Positions 54,303 to 63,543 of a DNA stretch of 64,000 bases are shown piece by piece. Source of the stretch: Limnobaculum zhutongyuii (GTDB taxonomy: Bacteria > Pseudomonadota > Gammaproteobacteria > Enterobacterales > Enterobacteriaceae); NCBI RefSeq assembly GCF_004295645.1, contig NZ_CP034752.1, forward strand, positions 3,286,001 to 3,350,000. The letters are read 5' to 3'. A program made the position numbers and the translations under genes. Every line of letters begins with the position of its first letter. Within the stretch, counting starts at the first letter, position 1. The notes under the pieces were generated by a model. That model saw only the letters and a list, made by a program, of their open reading frames with translations, was not told the origin of the DNA and ran no database searches.

Positions 54303-57300
54303 TTAACCGTTTGTAGTCCGTAGTTGCATTTGCAGGCTGGCAATGTGCTGTTGAACCCGCGCTATTCCTTCCCGGTCGCACTGTTGCCGCAATTGCTGGC
54401 ATGCCTGAGCCAGTCCGGCGTCATGAACCAGATGGGCCGATCCTGCCAGTTTATGTGCCAGAGCGGCGATGTTTTCCACGTTCAGCGTTTCCCTTTCTGC
54501 CTCTGCGGTTAATGCTGCCGCGTCCTCTGTCAGGCATTGTTGTAAGGTGGTGATAAATTCCGCCAATACCTCCGGCTGCTGTAATGCGGCCGGTAAACTG
54601 GCAACATTGAATGTTACCGGTTCGGCTTCAGACTCAGACTCCGGCGATGTGGTTATCAGGGTAGCCAGCTTTTCCATTAACCCCTTCAGGTTGATTGGTT
54701 TAAACAGACAATCGTTCATACCCGCCTGCAGGCATTATAGGCACTGTCCTGAGCATTGGCGGTTAACCCCCACACGGTGATTGCCGGGCGCTGCTGTTCT
54801 CGCTCCAGCCCACGCAGCCGTCGGGTAAAATGGTAGCCATCCATATTTGGCATCTGGCAATCGGTGATCACCAAATCAAAGCTTTGGCTTTCACAGGCTG
54901 CCAGCGCTTCTTGCCCATCCGTCACGGCGGTAACCTGATGGCCTAAATGGGTTAGCTGATGTGTCAGCAGCATTCTGCCTGCCCGATGATCCTCAGCGAT
55001 CAAAATACGCAGGCGTCGGCCAGTCTCGTTTGTCGCCATCGCTGAGGCAGGAAGCTCCAACGTGACCAGACGTGGCAATGAGAGCTGTACGGTAAATTCA
55101 CTGCCTATCGCCGGTTCACTATTCAGGCTGATGCTGCCGCCCATCATGTCTACCAACGTTCGGCTGATATACAGCCCCAGCCCCGCACCGCTGCCGGAGT
55201 TTTCCGCCTGAGAGAATGGCTGGAATAGCCGTTGGCGGGTCACTTCATCAATACCTTTACCAGTATCCCGTACCTGAATGCACACATCCAACCGGTCGGC
55301 ACTGATTTGCTCCACCATCACGCTCAGAGTCACTTGCCCCTGTTGGGTAAATTTGATGGCATTACTCACCAGATTCGATAGCACCTGCTTAAAGCGCAAT
55401 GGATCCACTAACACATCACCATGCACTTCAGCATCAATTTCCAGACCGAAATCCAGCCCCTTCTGGCGCGCAACGCCATCAAACAAACTGGCGACTGCTT
55501 CAATCAAATGGCGCAGGTCGGCTCTTTCCGGATGAAGTACCAGACGCTCAGATTCAATCCGTGAAATATCCAGAATATCGCCAATCAGGGCCAGTAAGGA
55601 GTGAGCCGAATCATGGGCGATATTCAGCAGCCCGTCATCCAATGGTTCCCCCTGTCGCTGTTGGCGTAGTGCCAGTTCCAGCATGCCAATAATGGCATTA
55701 AGCGGCGTGCGGATTTCATGGCTCATGGTGGCAAGAAACGTGGTTTTAGCCCGATTGGCGGCATCGGCCCGCTCTTTCGCTTGTTGCAGTTCGCTAATCA
55801 GTCGTTCCCGTTCCGTGATATCAAACCAGCCACCCACTTTATTACCGGCATAATCTGCATTGTTCATCAGCAGCATGCTCCACTGCTGAAGCGTGCGTTG
55901 CTGCCCCGAGACTTCCCAACTGCGGGTAATAAACAGCGCATTCGGATCGCTGTCATCAGGATATAAAACCATATCCACCGCACTCGACTGACTTAGCTGA
56001 TAGTGGGATAGCGATTGCCCCACCGCCAGAGGTGGCGTATCGCCCACCGCGCGATGAAAATGGCTGTTGGCGGCAACAATGCGTTCATTGAAATCCGTAA
56101 GATAGACCGGTAACGGCAATGCATCTAACAATGCTTGCTGCTGACGCTGCAACGCGGTACGTAAACGACGGCGGCTAACCAGCAAGGCTAACAGTAACAG
56201 CACTAATAGCAGGATCAGTATCGTAAACAGCAGAGGATAATACTCGGTCAGCCGATCTTTTTTGTTATCCGCCACTTTCATTAAGTAGGCTTTGCTATAC
56301 CAATTACGAGTCATGGCATGCATCTCTTCCGGCGGAATATTCAACAGCGCTTTGTCGAGAATGGTCGCCAGTGGATACTCATTTTCTGAGATTCCCATTA
56401 CAAAGCGCGCCGGCTCGGTTTCTAAACCACGGATAATTTTTAAGTCAGCCATCTGGTCGTGAGAAAGCAGAAAATCGGCGCTAATCATCGGCAGTACTAA
56501 GGCATCCGCTTTGCCAGCCATTAAAGCATCGATGCCATCCTGTGGTGAATCCACCGGTAAGATACGGCTTGTGGCGTACTGCTGTTTCAAAAACGCCTCC
56601 AGCGGATGCCCCTTAACCAGAGCAATTTGCCGTAACTCCGCTTCATCCTGCTGTTTTTCATGCCCGACCAGCACCCAGGAGCTAAACAGGTATGAGCGCG
56701 TGGTTAAAAGTCCATTAGGCCAGACGGTATCAAGCGTGACGCCAGCGACCACATCCGCTTTGCCCGATTTGACCTCCTCCAACGAATGGCGCAGGGTATT
56801 GGCTCGAATCACGTCAAACTTTAGCCCGGTTCGGTTGGTGATCTCTTCCATGATATCAGCGGTCAGCCCGCGAAAATCGCCCTGAGCATCAAAGAAGCTC
56901 AACGGAGGAAAATCATCGTTTACCACCACCCGTACGGTCGGATTCTCCTCTATCCATTTGCGCTCCAGCGCGGTAAACAACAAATGGCGAGCGCTAGTGG
57001 TTTCCGGACTTCCGCCACTCCAGCGGCTTTGAATGGTCGCATTGGTGCGGTCAGGAATAATAGTCAAAACGGAATTTAATGCTTTTACCAGTCGGGTATT
57101 GTTGCCCGCTACCGCGAAGGAAAAGCCATCAACATCTTCCTGAGGCAACAACTGCAACCGTAAATTATTCAGATTGGACTGGTTAATCAGATACTGAGCC
57201 GAGGTGGCATCACCAATAAAGGCATCCAGATTGTTAAATGACAGGGCCTCCAGCGCACGCCTTGGAGAATCATAAACCTGATAGCCACCGGAATAGCGGC

Positions 57301-57826
57301 CAGTTAATGCTTTACGGCTGCTGTAAAGCCGCTCAATGGCAATTCTCTGTGGCGGTTTATCATGCAGCAGGCTGTCGGTACGCTCCACCAACGCTGGCAC
57401 CGCCGTCAGATAAGGCAGAGTCAGCAATAGCTTATATTTTTTCGCCTCTTCACTACCGGCATTACCAATCAAATCAACTTCACCGTTCGCCAACGCCTGC
57501 ATCAATAATGCTTCACTATTGTAGTAGCGCACACGAATCTGAACGTTAAGGGTGTAGGCAATAATACCAAGGTAGTCACCATTTATACCGCCGTAATCCT
57601 GTACGCCGGAAGTGATGTCATAAGGAGGGTAATTGGGTGCTGAGGTACCGTATACCAGAGTGCGTTTTTGGCGTAGCCACTGCCAGTCGCTGCCATTCAG
57701 CGTCGGCTCAGGTAACTGTACCTGCTCCCGACTAACCAGATTCACTTCCCGAAATGCCGGGGGTTCGTCTGCCAGCGCCGTAAAACACCAGAGTAATAGA
57801 ATAAAAAATAACTTATTGAGCTTCAT
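54303..57826 (-). pseudogene. EvgS-like hybrid sensor kinase, frameshifted near the end of its receiver domain
   Basis: The frame from 57826 gives signal peptide, two periplasmic solute-binding domains (about 45-270 and 290-530), a TM helix (about 535-562), a PAS-like region, HisKA (ATMSHEIRTPLNAIIGM), HATPase and most of a receiver domain (ITDCQMPNMDGYHFTRRL). It then shifts after DSAYNAC and stops at 54716. The next frame (ATG 54719, overlapping TGA as ATGA) supplies the missing MNDCLFKPINL with the conserved Lys and a C-terminal HPt domain (AHKLAGSAHLV). Loss of 4 nt from a CTGC repeat would restore E. coli EvgS length at this point. The phosphorelay is probably broken. Confidence 0.85.
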
Positions 57827-58463
57827 CAGGCGGCTCGCTGACAGAATGATTATCGAAAAAAGTGACCAGCTCTTCTGCGCTGTTTAACTGCAATTTTTCC
57901 ATCAGGTGCGACTTATAGGTACTGATGGTTTTATTGCTGAGTATTAGCCTGTCAGCAATATCTTTATTACTTAATCCTTCGGATAGGTAGCGTAAAACGG
58001 TTAATTCACGGTCAGACAAGCGCGCCAGTGCACTCTTATCTTTTTCTTCCGGCTCTACGACTCGCTGTAAAGCTTCCGTCATAAAATCAGGAAAGCAGTG
58101 ATAGCCCTGTAATACCAACTGACACATAGAAGCCAGTTGGCTGATGTCTTGATCTTTACCAAAAAAGCCACTGGCTCCGGCACGCCATGCGCGTTCAGCA
58201 TAGGTTTCTGCCGGTAAACTGGTATAGATGATAACTTTGCCCGGATTTTCTAACTGACGCAGATGCTGCAAAATTTGCAGACCATCCATCTTGTTCAGCA
58301 TGATATCCAGAATCACTAACTGCGGCTGTTTCTCTTTTATCTGCGCCAGCGCAGATATACCATCGGTCGCACTGATAATGGTGTTATCACCTAAAGGAGC
58401 AAGAATTGCTTTGACCGCAAAACCGATTGCAGGGTGATCGTCGACAATTAACCATGTACTCAT
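57813..58463 (-). CDS. EvgA-like response regulator (NarL/LuxR family)
   Basis: 216 residues from the ATG at 58463 (MSTWLIVDDHPAIGFAVKAI), with AAGGA seven nt upstream. A receiver domain with the phospho-acceptor Asp in LVILDIMLNKMDG is followed by a LuxR helix-turn-helix (LSDRELTVLRYLSEGLSNKD, TISTYKSHLMEKLQL). It overlaps the kinase start by 14 nt, the evgA-evgS arrangement. With its kinase frameshifted it may be unphosphorylated or take phosphate from elsewhere. Orthology to EvgA is likely rather than certain. Confidence 0.9.
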   Translation of the reverse strand: MSTWLIVDDHPAIGFAVKAILAPLGDNTIISATDGISALAQIKEKQPQLVILDIMLNKMDGLQILQHLRQLENPGKVIIYTSLPAETYAERAWRAGASGFFGKDQDISQLASMCQLVLQGYHCFPDFMTEALQRVVEPEEKDKSALARLSDRELTVLRYLSEGLSNKDIADRLILSNKTISTYKSHLMEKLQLNSAEELVTFFDNHSVSEPPDEAQ

Positions 58464-58803
58464 CGCCATATCCTTATTCAGCGCCAAAATTCCATTCATA
58501 ATACAATCCAACAATTATGATGATTCTAACAGTGAATTGATAATTGCTGCACCCTCTAATCTTTCAGGTATCAACAACGCCTTACGGCTGGTATTAATAA
58601 TATAGAAATTTGCTTCATTCGGGAAAAATGAGTGGCGATTAGATTAATGAAACTGAATAGAAGCAGAAATGAGTGAAGAGGAAGGAAGGGATGTATATAA
58701 CCAATGCCAGTGACTTAAGGTGACTGGCATTGTTGCTGTTTTACTGTAACGGACAAAATGGCGAATAAAACAATGAGTAGATAAGTTATGATTTTTCTAT
58801 CGC
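58464..58803. other. Intergenic region with a 10-bp stem-loop
   Basis: CAATGCCAGT (58702-58711) pairs with ACTGGCATTG (58723-58732). It lies about 70 nt past the stop codon of the InsA-like gene at 58804 and may terminate it, though no T tract follows. The promoter of the evgA-like gene should lie at 58470-58560. Confidence 0.5.
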
Positions 58804-59103
58804 TCAGGCTTTTTCAAGCAGGTCGGCCTGACCCAGACATCGTTTCACCGTACTCATATTGGCTTTCATATGTTCACTGATTTCCTGAGTAGACTCCCCA
58901 GTCTGGTAGCGGGTAATGATCTCTTCCATCGCTTCGGGCTGATAGGCAATATAGATGTACTTCTGTTGAAATGTTTTATCGCACGCTACACATTGGTAAC
59001 GCTGTGCACCGGTGCTACCTTTGCCATGCTTACGGATATGTTCTTTTTGACCACAGTATTTACATTCCGGTGTCGTCATTAATTTGTATGCATCCCATAC
59101 CAT
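58804..59103 (-). CDS. InsA-like zinc-ribbon/HTH protein, solitary
   Basis: 99 residues with a GGGAGG ribosome-binding site five nt before the ATG. The zinc ribbon (PECKYCGQKEHIRKHGKG, QRYQCVACDKTFQQKYIY) and helix-turn-helix (GESTQEISEHMKANMSTVKR) follow the InsA pattern. No InsB partner or IS ends. It reads toward the evgAS-like genes on the same strand, 341 nt upstream of the evgA-like start. Probable DNA-binding regulator; target unknown. Confidence 0.8.
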   Translation of the reverse strand: MVWDAYKLMTTPECKYCGQKEHIRKHGKGSTGAQRYQCVACDKTFQQKYIYIAYQPEAMEEIITRYQTGESTQEISEHMKANMSTVKRCLGQADLLEKA

Positions 59104-59850
59104 ATAAACCTCCCGTGAATTGCCTTGCTTGCCAGTTCTTCACCGTTCAGGTGAGAACTGAACACATACTCGTTTAATCTTTACATTTTGCTGCTGAACG
59201 CTATATCACTATAATTACTGTGCCGTTCAGGGTGTTTAATGCCTGATGAATTAAATAATTAAATCAATTTTTATTGTTTTAATAACCTCTTAGCAATAAA
59301 GGTTATCAACATACAAAAATGCACAGTTAACTTTTACAACAGCACACCACAACACCCCTTCATCTCTAGCCAATAAGCTAAAGAAAGAAGAAATCAAAAC
59401 ATAACAACAACACATTATATAAAAATAATAAAGCGTATTACACCAGCAATAATCTTCATAAACAATAAATTCATCAGCACTAAAATTGAGCAAAAAACCA
59501 ACACAATAGATCGAACAAAATTGATTTAACAACAAATTACTCGATAAATCAATCTAAAAAAAGTGACTAAAGATTTTAATCTTGATTAATAATAAAAACT
59601 CAAAATAATTGATCGACTTAAATAAAAAAATGATGATAAATATTGAAACTAAATAAAGAGTAGATAAGCAAAATAAAAGAAATCAAAAAAAATAAATAAC
59701 AAAAAATGCAGTAGAAACACTTTAGATTTAATAACTATCAAATATTAATAGTAACAAAATAAACTATAACAATATTTTAGAAAAGCAATAAATGATAAAC
59801 AAAATCACTACCCAGAATAAATAAACAAAATAGGATACATATTCAGAACT
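59104..59850. other. Very AT-rich intergenic region
   Basis: About 750 nt dominated by A/T runs. An 81-codon minus-strand frame at 59290-59535 has no ribosome-binding site and cysteine/tyrosine-rich low-complexity content, so it is not called. Probably the long promoter region of the InsA-like gene. Confidence 0.45.
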
Positions 59851-59853
59851 AAA

Positions 59854-59876
59854 AAAAGGCACCAAGGGTACCTTTT
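59854..59876 (-). terminator. Terminator after the amidase remnant
   Basis: On the minus strand AAAAGGTACC pairs with GGTGCCTTTT around CTT, with extra T following. It survives although most of its gene is gone. Confidence 0.85.
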
Positions 59877-59910
59877 AGATTTTTAAATTATAATTTAGTA
59901 ACAGAGTGGT

Positions 59911-60097
59911 TTAATCAACCTTCACCACCGGGGTTGAAATGGTATCTAACTCCGGAGTTACCACAGGTGCCACGCGAACGGGATGATGAACCTCATAACC
60001 ATACACCAGGCTAATGAGCGCCGGTTCTGCAAATTCCCGACCTAAAAATGCTAATCCTACCGGTTGAGGTTGTACATCCTTTGTTATATGAGTGGCT
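59911..60097 (-). pseudogene. Amidase C-terminal remnant
   Basis: The last 60 or so codons before TAA (59911-59913) read TKDVQPQPVGLAFLGREF and then AEPALISLVYGYEVHHPV, the C-terminal signature of amidase-signature enzymes (PVGL.FLG..F.EP.L). Upstream the frame closes at a TGA near 60098, and no catalytic Lys-Ser-Ser region is present. The rest of the gene has been deleted. Confidence 0.75.
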
Positions 60098-60165
60098 CAA
60101 AAGCTGATTCATTTTTTCCGACTGGAGTGTAATACCAGAAAAAGATCTTCAATGCGTCAGTAGCT

Positions 60166-60504
60166 TTACATGCATCCGGCACAGCTACCACAGCGCCAGT
60201 CCTGTGGGTTAATCGCCCGATAGAACAATCGCACATGTTCTTCATCGATGGGCAAGCCGTTATCCACTAAACTGTCTGCCAGCCAGTCGATGTTTTCCAG
60301 AATCCAGTCATCCTCATCCCGCCCCTCGGCAAATAGTTCATTTTCCGGATCGATAATGTAATAAATGCCGTAGGTGCCCATGTCTTTATCCTTTCGGTTT
60401 TCCGGCAGAATAAAAGGACGTTCAAGATAGGTGATGTGCCATTCGCCGTGACACAAAAGATTACCGGATCGCCCCCAACGGGCGATAAATGGATTTGTAT
60501 TCAT
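60166..60504 (-). CDS. Conserved-looking small protein with a C-terminal Cys cluster
   Basis: 112 residues from the ATG at 60504 (MNTNPFIARWGRSGNLLCHG). An ATG at 60537 lies inside the narI terminator hairpin and is less likely. It is acidic in the middle (DPENELFAEGRDEDDWILEN) and ends DWRCGSCAGCM with three clustered Cys, plus one near residue 18, suggesting a metal site. It lies just downstream of narI on the same strand. No family recognised; a nitrate/anaerobic link is only positional. Confidence 0.6.
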   Translation of the reverse strand: MNTNPFIARWGRSGNLLCHGEWHITYLERPFILPENRKDKDMGTYGIYYIIDPENELFAEGRDEDDWILENIDWLADSLVDNGLPIDEEHVRLFYRAINPQDWRCGSCAGCM

Positions 60505-60529
60505 TGCATGGTATATCTGAAATAAATGA

Positions 60530-60546
60530 CCCGGCATATAGCCGGG
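60530..60546 (-). terminator. Stem-loop after narI
   Basis: CCCGGC (60530-60535) pairs with GCCGGG (60541-60546); on the minus strand TCATTTATTT follows. About 70 nt past the narI stop codon. Confidence 0.65.
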
Positions 60547-60617
60547 TCTGTACGATACGATATTATGACCGAATCAATTACCAACAAGATAGAGACAATT
60601 GCCCAAAACCCTTGCGG

Positions 60618-61307
60618 TTAGTGACGATTTCTCACTAACTGGTAACGGCGAGTCAAATATTCCACTGGCACACTCCAGATATGCACCAGACGACTGAACG
60701 GGAACAGCACAAAGAGTGTCATACCTAAAACCAAATGGATCTTAAACACCAGAGCGACGCCTTCCAGATGGGCGGAGGCACCACCGTGGAAAGTAACTAC
60801 GCTTTGTGCCCATCCCACCAACTTCATCATTTCACTGCCGTCCATATGTTGTGCAGAAAATGGAATAGTCAGTAAACCTAATGCCACTTGAACCAACAGC
60901 AGAGTCAGCACCAGAATGTCCATGGTAGTGGTGGTAGCGCGGATCCTTGGGTTAGTTAAACGACGCTTTAGCAATGCCACTCCGCCAATCAGCATCAGCA
61001 TCAGCATCAGCAGACCACAGGTTCCACCGCCAATCATCGCCATCTTCTGCTTCACTTCCAGCGGCAAGAACGACTCATACATCCAGTGTGGGGTTAACAT
61101 ACCGAAAAAGTGACCGGCAAAAACACCCAGAATACCAATATGGAACAGATTCGATGCCCACAGCATGCTTTTCTTATCCAACATCTGGGTGGAACCGGCA
61201 CGCCAACTGTACTGACCATAGTCATAGCGAATCCAACTACCGATCAAAAAGATGGTGCCTGCCATATAAGGATAAATATCAAAAAAGAACATATTCAGGT
61301 AATTCAT
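60618..61307 (-). CDS. narI: Respiratory nitrate reductase gamma subunit (cytochrome b)
   Basis: 229 residues with five membrane helices. It holds two b-type haems that take electrons from quinol and pass them to NarH; the haem-ligand His residues lie in SNLFHIGILGVFAGHFFG (helix 2) and VFKIHLVLGMTLF with VVTFHGG nearby (helix 5 region). It overlaps narJ by 4 nt, the usual nar coupling. Full family length. Confidence 0.96.
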   Translation of the reverse strand: MNYLNMFFFDIYPYMAGTIFLIGSWIRYDYGQYSWRAGSTQMLDKKSMLWASNLFHIGILGVFAGHFFGMLTPHWMYESFLPLEVKQKMAMIGGGTCGLLMLMLMLIGGVALLKRRLTNPRIRATTTTMDILVLTLLLVQVALGLLTIPFSAQHMDGSEMMKLVGWAQSVVTFHGGASAHLEGVALVFKIHLVLGMTLFVLFPFSRLVHIWSVPVEYLTRRYQLVRNRH

Positions 61308-62041
61308 ACAGGGTTTCCTCCGGTGCGCGCCGAGGCTGATTCAACACTCAGGTATTGCGGAGCAACGGCACCAGCAAAACGCCGCTGATGAGCCTGCTGT
61401 GCAGAATTGCCGCACTCATTCTGACTTTGTGCATCAATAAATTTCACTTGCTCTTCTTCCCATACGGCATCAAGAGCTTGTGGCGTATCGTCCCGCGCTT
61501 CTGTCGCAACGGTTTCTTTCAGGTTGGCACTGCGTGCTTCGCTACCGGAAATCTCGGTTAGCAGATCAAATAGCGCCCCATAACCGCTATTACGTTCATG
61601 CAGGCGAGCCCCCAACAGTGCAAGAATGGCAGCAATATCTTGCAACCAACCCCGTGCCTGCGACTCATCTAAAACAGACAGGAATTCGAGAAACAGCGGT
61701 AAATGGTCAGGCAGTTCGCAACTATCAATTTGTAAACCGACCTGCTTATACTGATCCAACAGATCCACCATTGCCTGACCGCGATCCCGCGATTCACCAT
61801 GAACATGTTCAAACAGTAAGAGTGACGTTGCTCTGCCGCGATCGAACAGGCTGCTGTACTCTTCCTGAGCGTCCAGCAAGTTGCCCTGACAGCGCCAGTG
61901 GATCAGCGCCGCAAGCGCACTTTTTTGTTCCGCCGTCAGCTCATCCGCTTCAGCCGTTGCCACAAGCAGTTCATCAGCTCCCTGCCACAGTGCCTGATCC
62001 GGGTACTCCAGCAGGTAAGAGAGTATTTTTAAACTGATCAT
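61304..62041 (-). CDS. narJ: Nitrate reductase molybdenum-cofactor assembly chaperone
   Basis: 245 residues. NarJ binds apo-NarGH and helps insert the molybdenum cofactor; it is not part of the final complex. The N-terminal half LKILSYLLEYPD and LFDRGRATSLLLFEHVHGES are family hallmarks, followed by YKQVGLQIDSCELPDHLPLF. The C-terminal quarter is variable. It overlaps narH and narI by 4 nt each. Confidence 0.96.
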   Translation of the reverse strand: MISLKILSYLLEYPDQALWQGADELLVATAEADELTAEQKSALAALIHWRCQGNLLDAQEEYSSLFDRGRATSLLLFEHVHGESRDRGQAMVDLLDQYKQVGLQIDSCELPDHLPLFLEFLSVLDESQARGWLQDIAAILALLGARLHERNSGYGALFDLLTEISGSEARSANLKETVATEARDDTPQALDAVWEEEQVKFIDAQSQNECGNSAQQAHQRRFAGAVAPQYLSVESASARTGGNPV

Positions 62042-63543
62042 GACTCCTGTCCTCCCACGTCTTTTGGCGTTTTGGCCGTCACGTCAATAGAAGCAATACG
62101 TTTGGTATTAAACAGATTGAATTTACTGTCGCTACCGTGGCAACCGTCACCAAAGCTGAAACCGCAACCTTTAGCTTCCGGGAAGGCTTCACGCGCAATT
62201 TCACGGTGGCTGGATGGGATCACAAATCGATCTTCATAGTTGGCAATGGCCAGATAGCGATACATCTCCTGCGCCTGAGCCTCTGTCAGTCCGACCTCTT
62301 CCAGCGCCCGTAGATCTTTTTGGCCTTCCACGGTTTCGGCACGCTTATAGTGACGCATTGCCATCATACGCTTCAGCGCCAGTAGCACTGGCTTGGTATC
62401 ACCGGCGGTCAGCAGGTTCGCCAGATATTCCACCGGAATACGCAGGCTTTCAACGTCCGGTAAGATACCGGTGTGCGGCAGGTAGCCCGCATCAGCAACG
62501 GACTGAATGGGTGACAACGGCGGCACATACCACACCATAGGTAAGGTGCGATATTCCGGATGCAGCGGCAGAGCCAGCTTCCAGTCCACCGCCATTTTAT
62601 ACACCGGTAACTGCTGGGCGGCTTCAATGACGCTTAAAGGAATGCCGTCTTTCAGCGCCTGCTCTATGACTTTTGGATCGTTAGGATCGAGGAACACATC
62701 TAACTGGCTTTGGTACAGATCTTTCTCATCTTCCACCGAGGCAGCTTTCTCGATCATATCTGCGTCATACAGCAGCACGCCGAGGTAGCGAATACGCCCT
62801 ACGCAGGTTTCGGAACAGACCGTTGGTTGACCGCTCTTCCAGTTGAAATAGATTTTTTTGTACGGACAGCCGGTGACACACATACGCCAGCCACGGCACT
62901 TATCCTGATCAATAAGTACAATACCGTCTTCCGCACGCTTGTATATGGCACCGCTTGGACAGGTCGCGCTACAGGCAGGATTCAGGCAGTGTTCGCACAG
63001 TCGTGGTAAATACATCATGAAGGTATTTTCAAACTGGCCGTACATTTCCTTCTGCATATTCTCGAAGTTCTGATCTTTAGCGCGTTTTTCAAATTCACCG
63101 CCCAACAGTTCGCCCCAGTTGGCACTGCCTTCAATTTTGTCCATGCGCTGACCGGTGATCAAAGAGCGTGGGCGGGCAACCGGCTGTGCTTTACCCTCTT
63201 TCGCGGTTTGCAAATGCTGGTAATCGTAGTCAAACGGTTCGTAATACTCATCTAACTGAGGCAGATGGGGGTTAGCAAAGATTTTGGCTAACAGACCCAC
63301 TTTCCCCCCCATACGTGGCACCAGCTTGCCGTTAATTTTACGGATCCAGCCGCCTTTCCACTTCTCCTGATCTTCCCAGTCATTGGGATAACCAATACCC
63401 GGGCGAGTTTCTACGTTATTAAACCAGCCATACTCAATGCCTTCGCGGCTGGTCCAGACGTTTTTACAGGTTACTGAACAGGTATGACAGCCGATACACT
63501 TGTCCAGATTCAGCACCATCCCGACTTGTGAACGAATTTTCAT
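62038..63543 (-). CDS. narH: Respiratory nitrate reductase beta subunit (iron-sulfur)
   Basis: 501 residues. It carries four Fe-S clusters between NarI haems and NarG; cysteine groups include CIGCHTCSVTCKNVW, CEHCLNPACSATCPSGA and CRGWRMCVTGCPYKK. The Trp in the last group is the normal marker of the 3Fe-4S centre. CSETCVGRIRY follows. Slightly shorter than E. coli NarH (512). It overlaps narG and narJ by 4 nt. Confidence 0.97.
   Translation of the reverse strand: MKIRSQVGMVLNLDKCIGCHTCSVTCKNVWTSREGIEYGWFNNVETRPGIGYPNDWEDQEKWKGGWIRKINGKLVPRMGGKVGLLAKIFANPHLPQLDEYYEPFDYDYQHLQTAKEGKAQPVARPRSLITGQRMDKIEGSANWGELLGGEFEKRAKDQNFENMQKEMYGQFENTFMMYLPRLCEHCLNPACSATCPSGAIYKRAEDGIVLIDQDKCRGWRMCVTGCPYKKIYFNWKSGQPTVCSETCVGRIRYLGVLLYDADMIEKAASVEDEKDLYQSQLDVFLDPNDPKVIEQALKDGIPLSVIEAAQQLPVYKMAVDWKLALPLHPEYRTLPMVWYVPPLSPIQSVADAGYLPHTGILPDVESLRIPVEYLANLLTAGDTKPVLLALKRMMAMRHYKRAETVEGQKDLRALEEVGLTEAQAQEMYRYLAIANYEDRFVIPSSHREIAREAFPEAKGCGFSFGDGCHGSDSKFNLFNTKRIASIDVTAKTPKDVGGQES

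Noticed and set aside
54303..54719. A separate HPt phosphotransfer gene
   Set aside because: Its first residues (MNDCLFKPINL) are the missing end of the upstream receiver domain, so it is the tail of one frameshifted kinase gene. Re-initiation is kept as a finding.
59290..59535. 81-codon Cys/Tyr-rich minus-strand frame
   Set aside because: It is a low-complexity translation of very AT-rich DNA without a ribosome-binding site.
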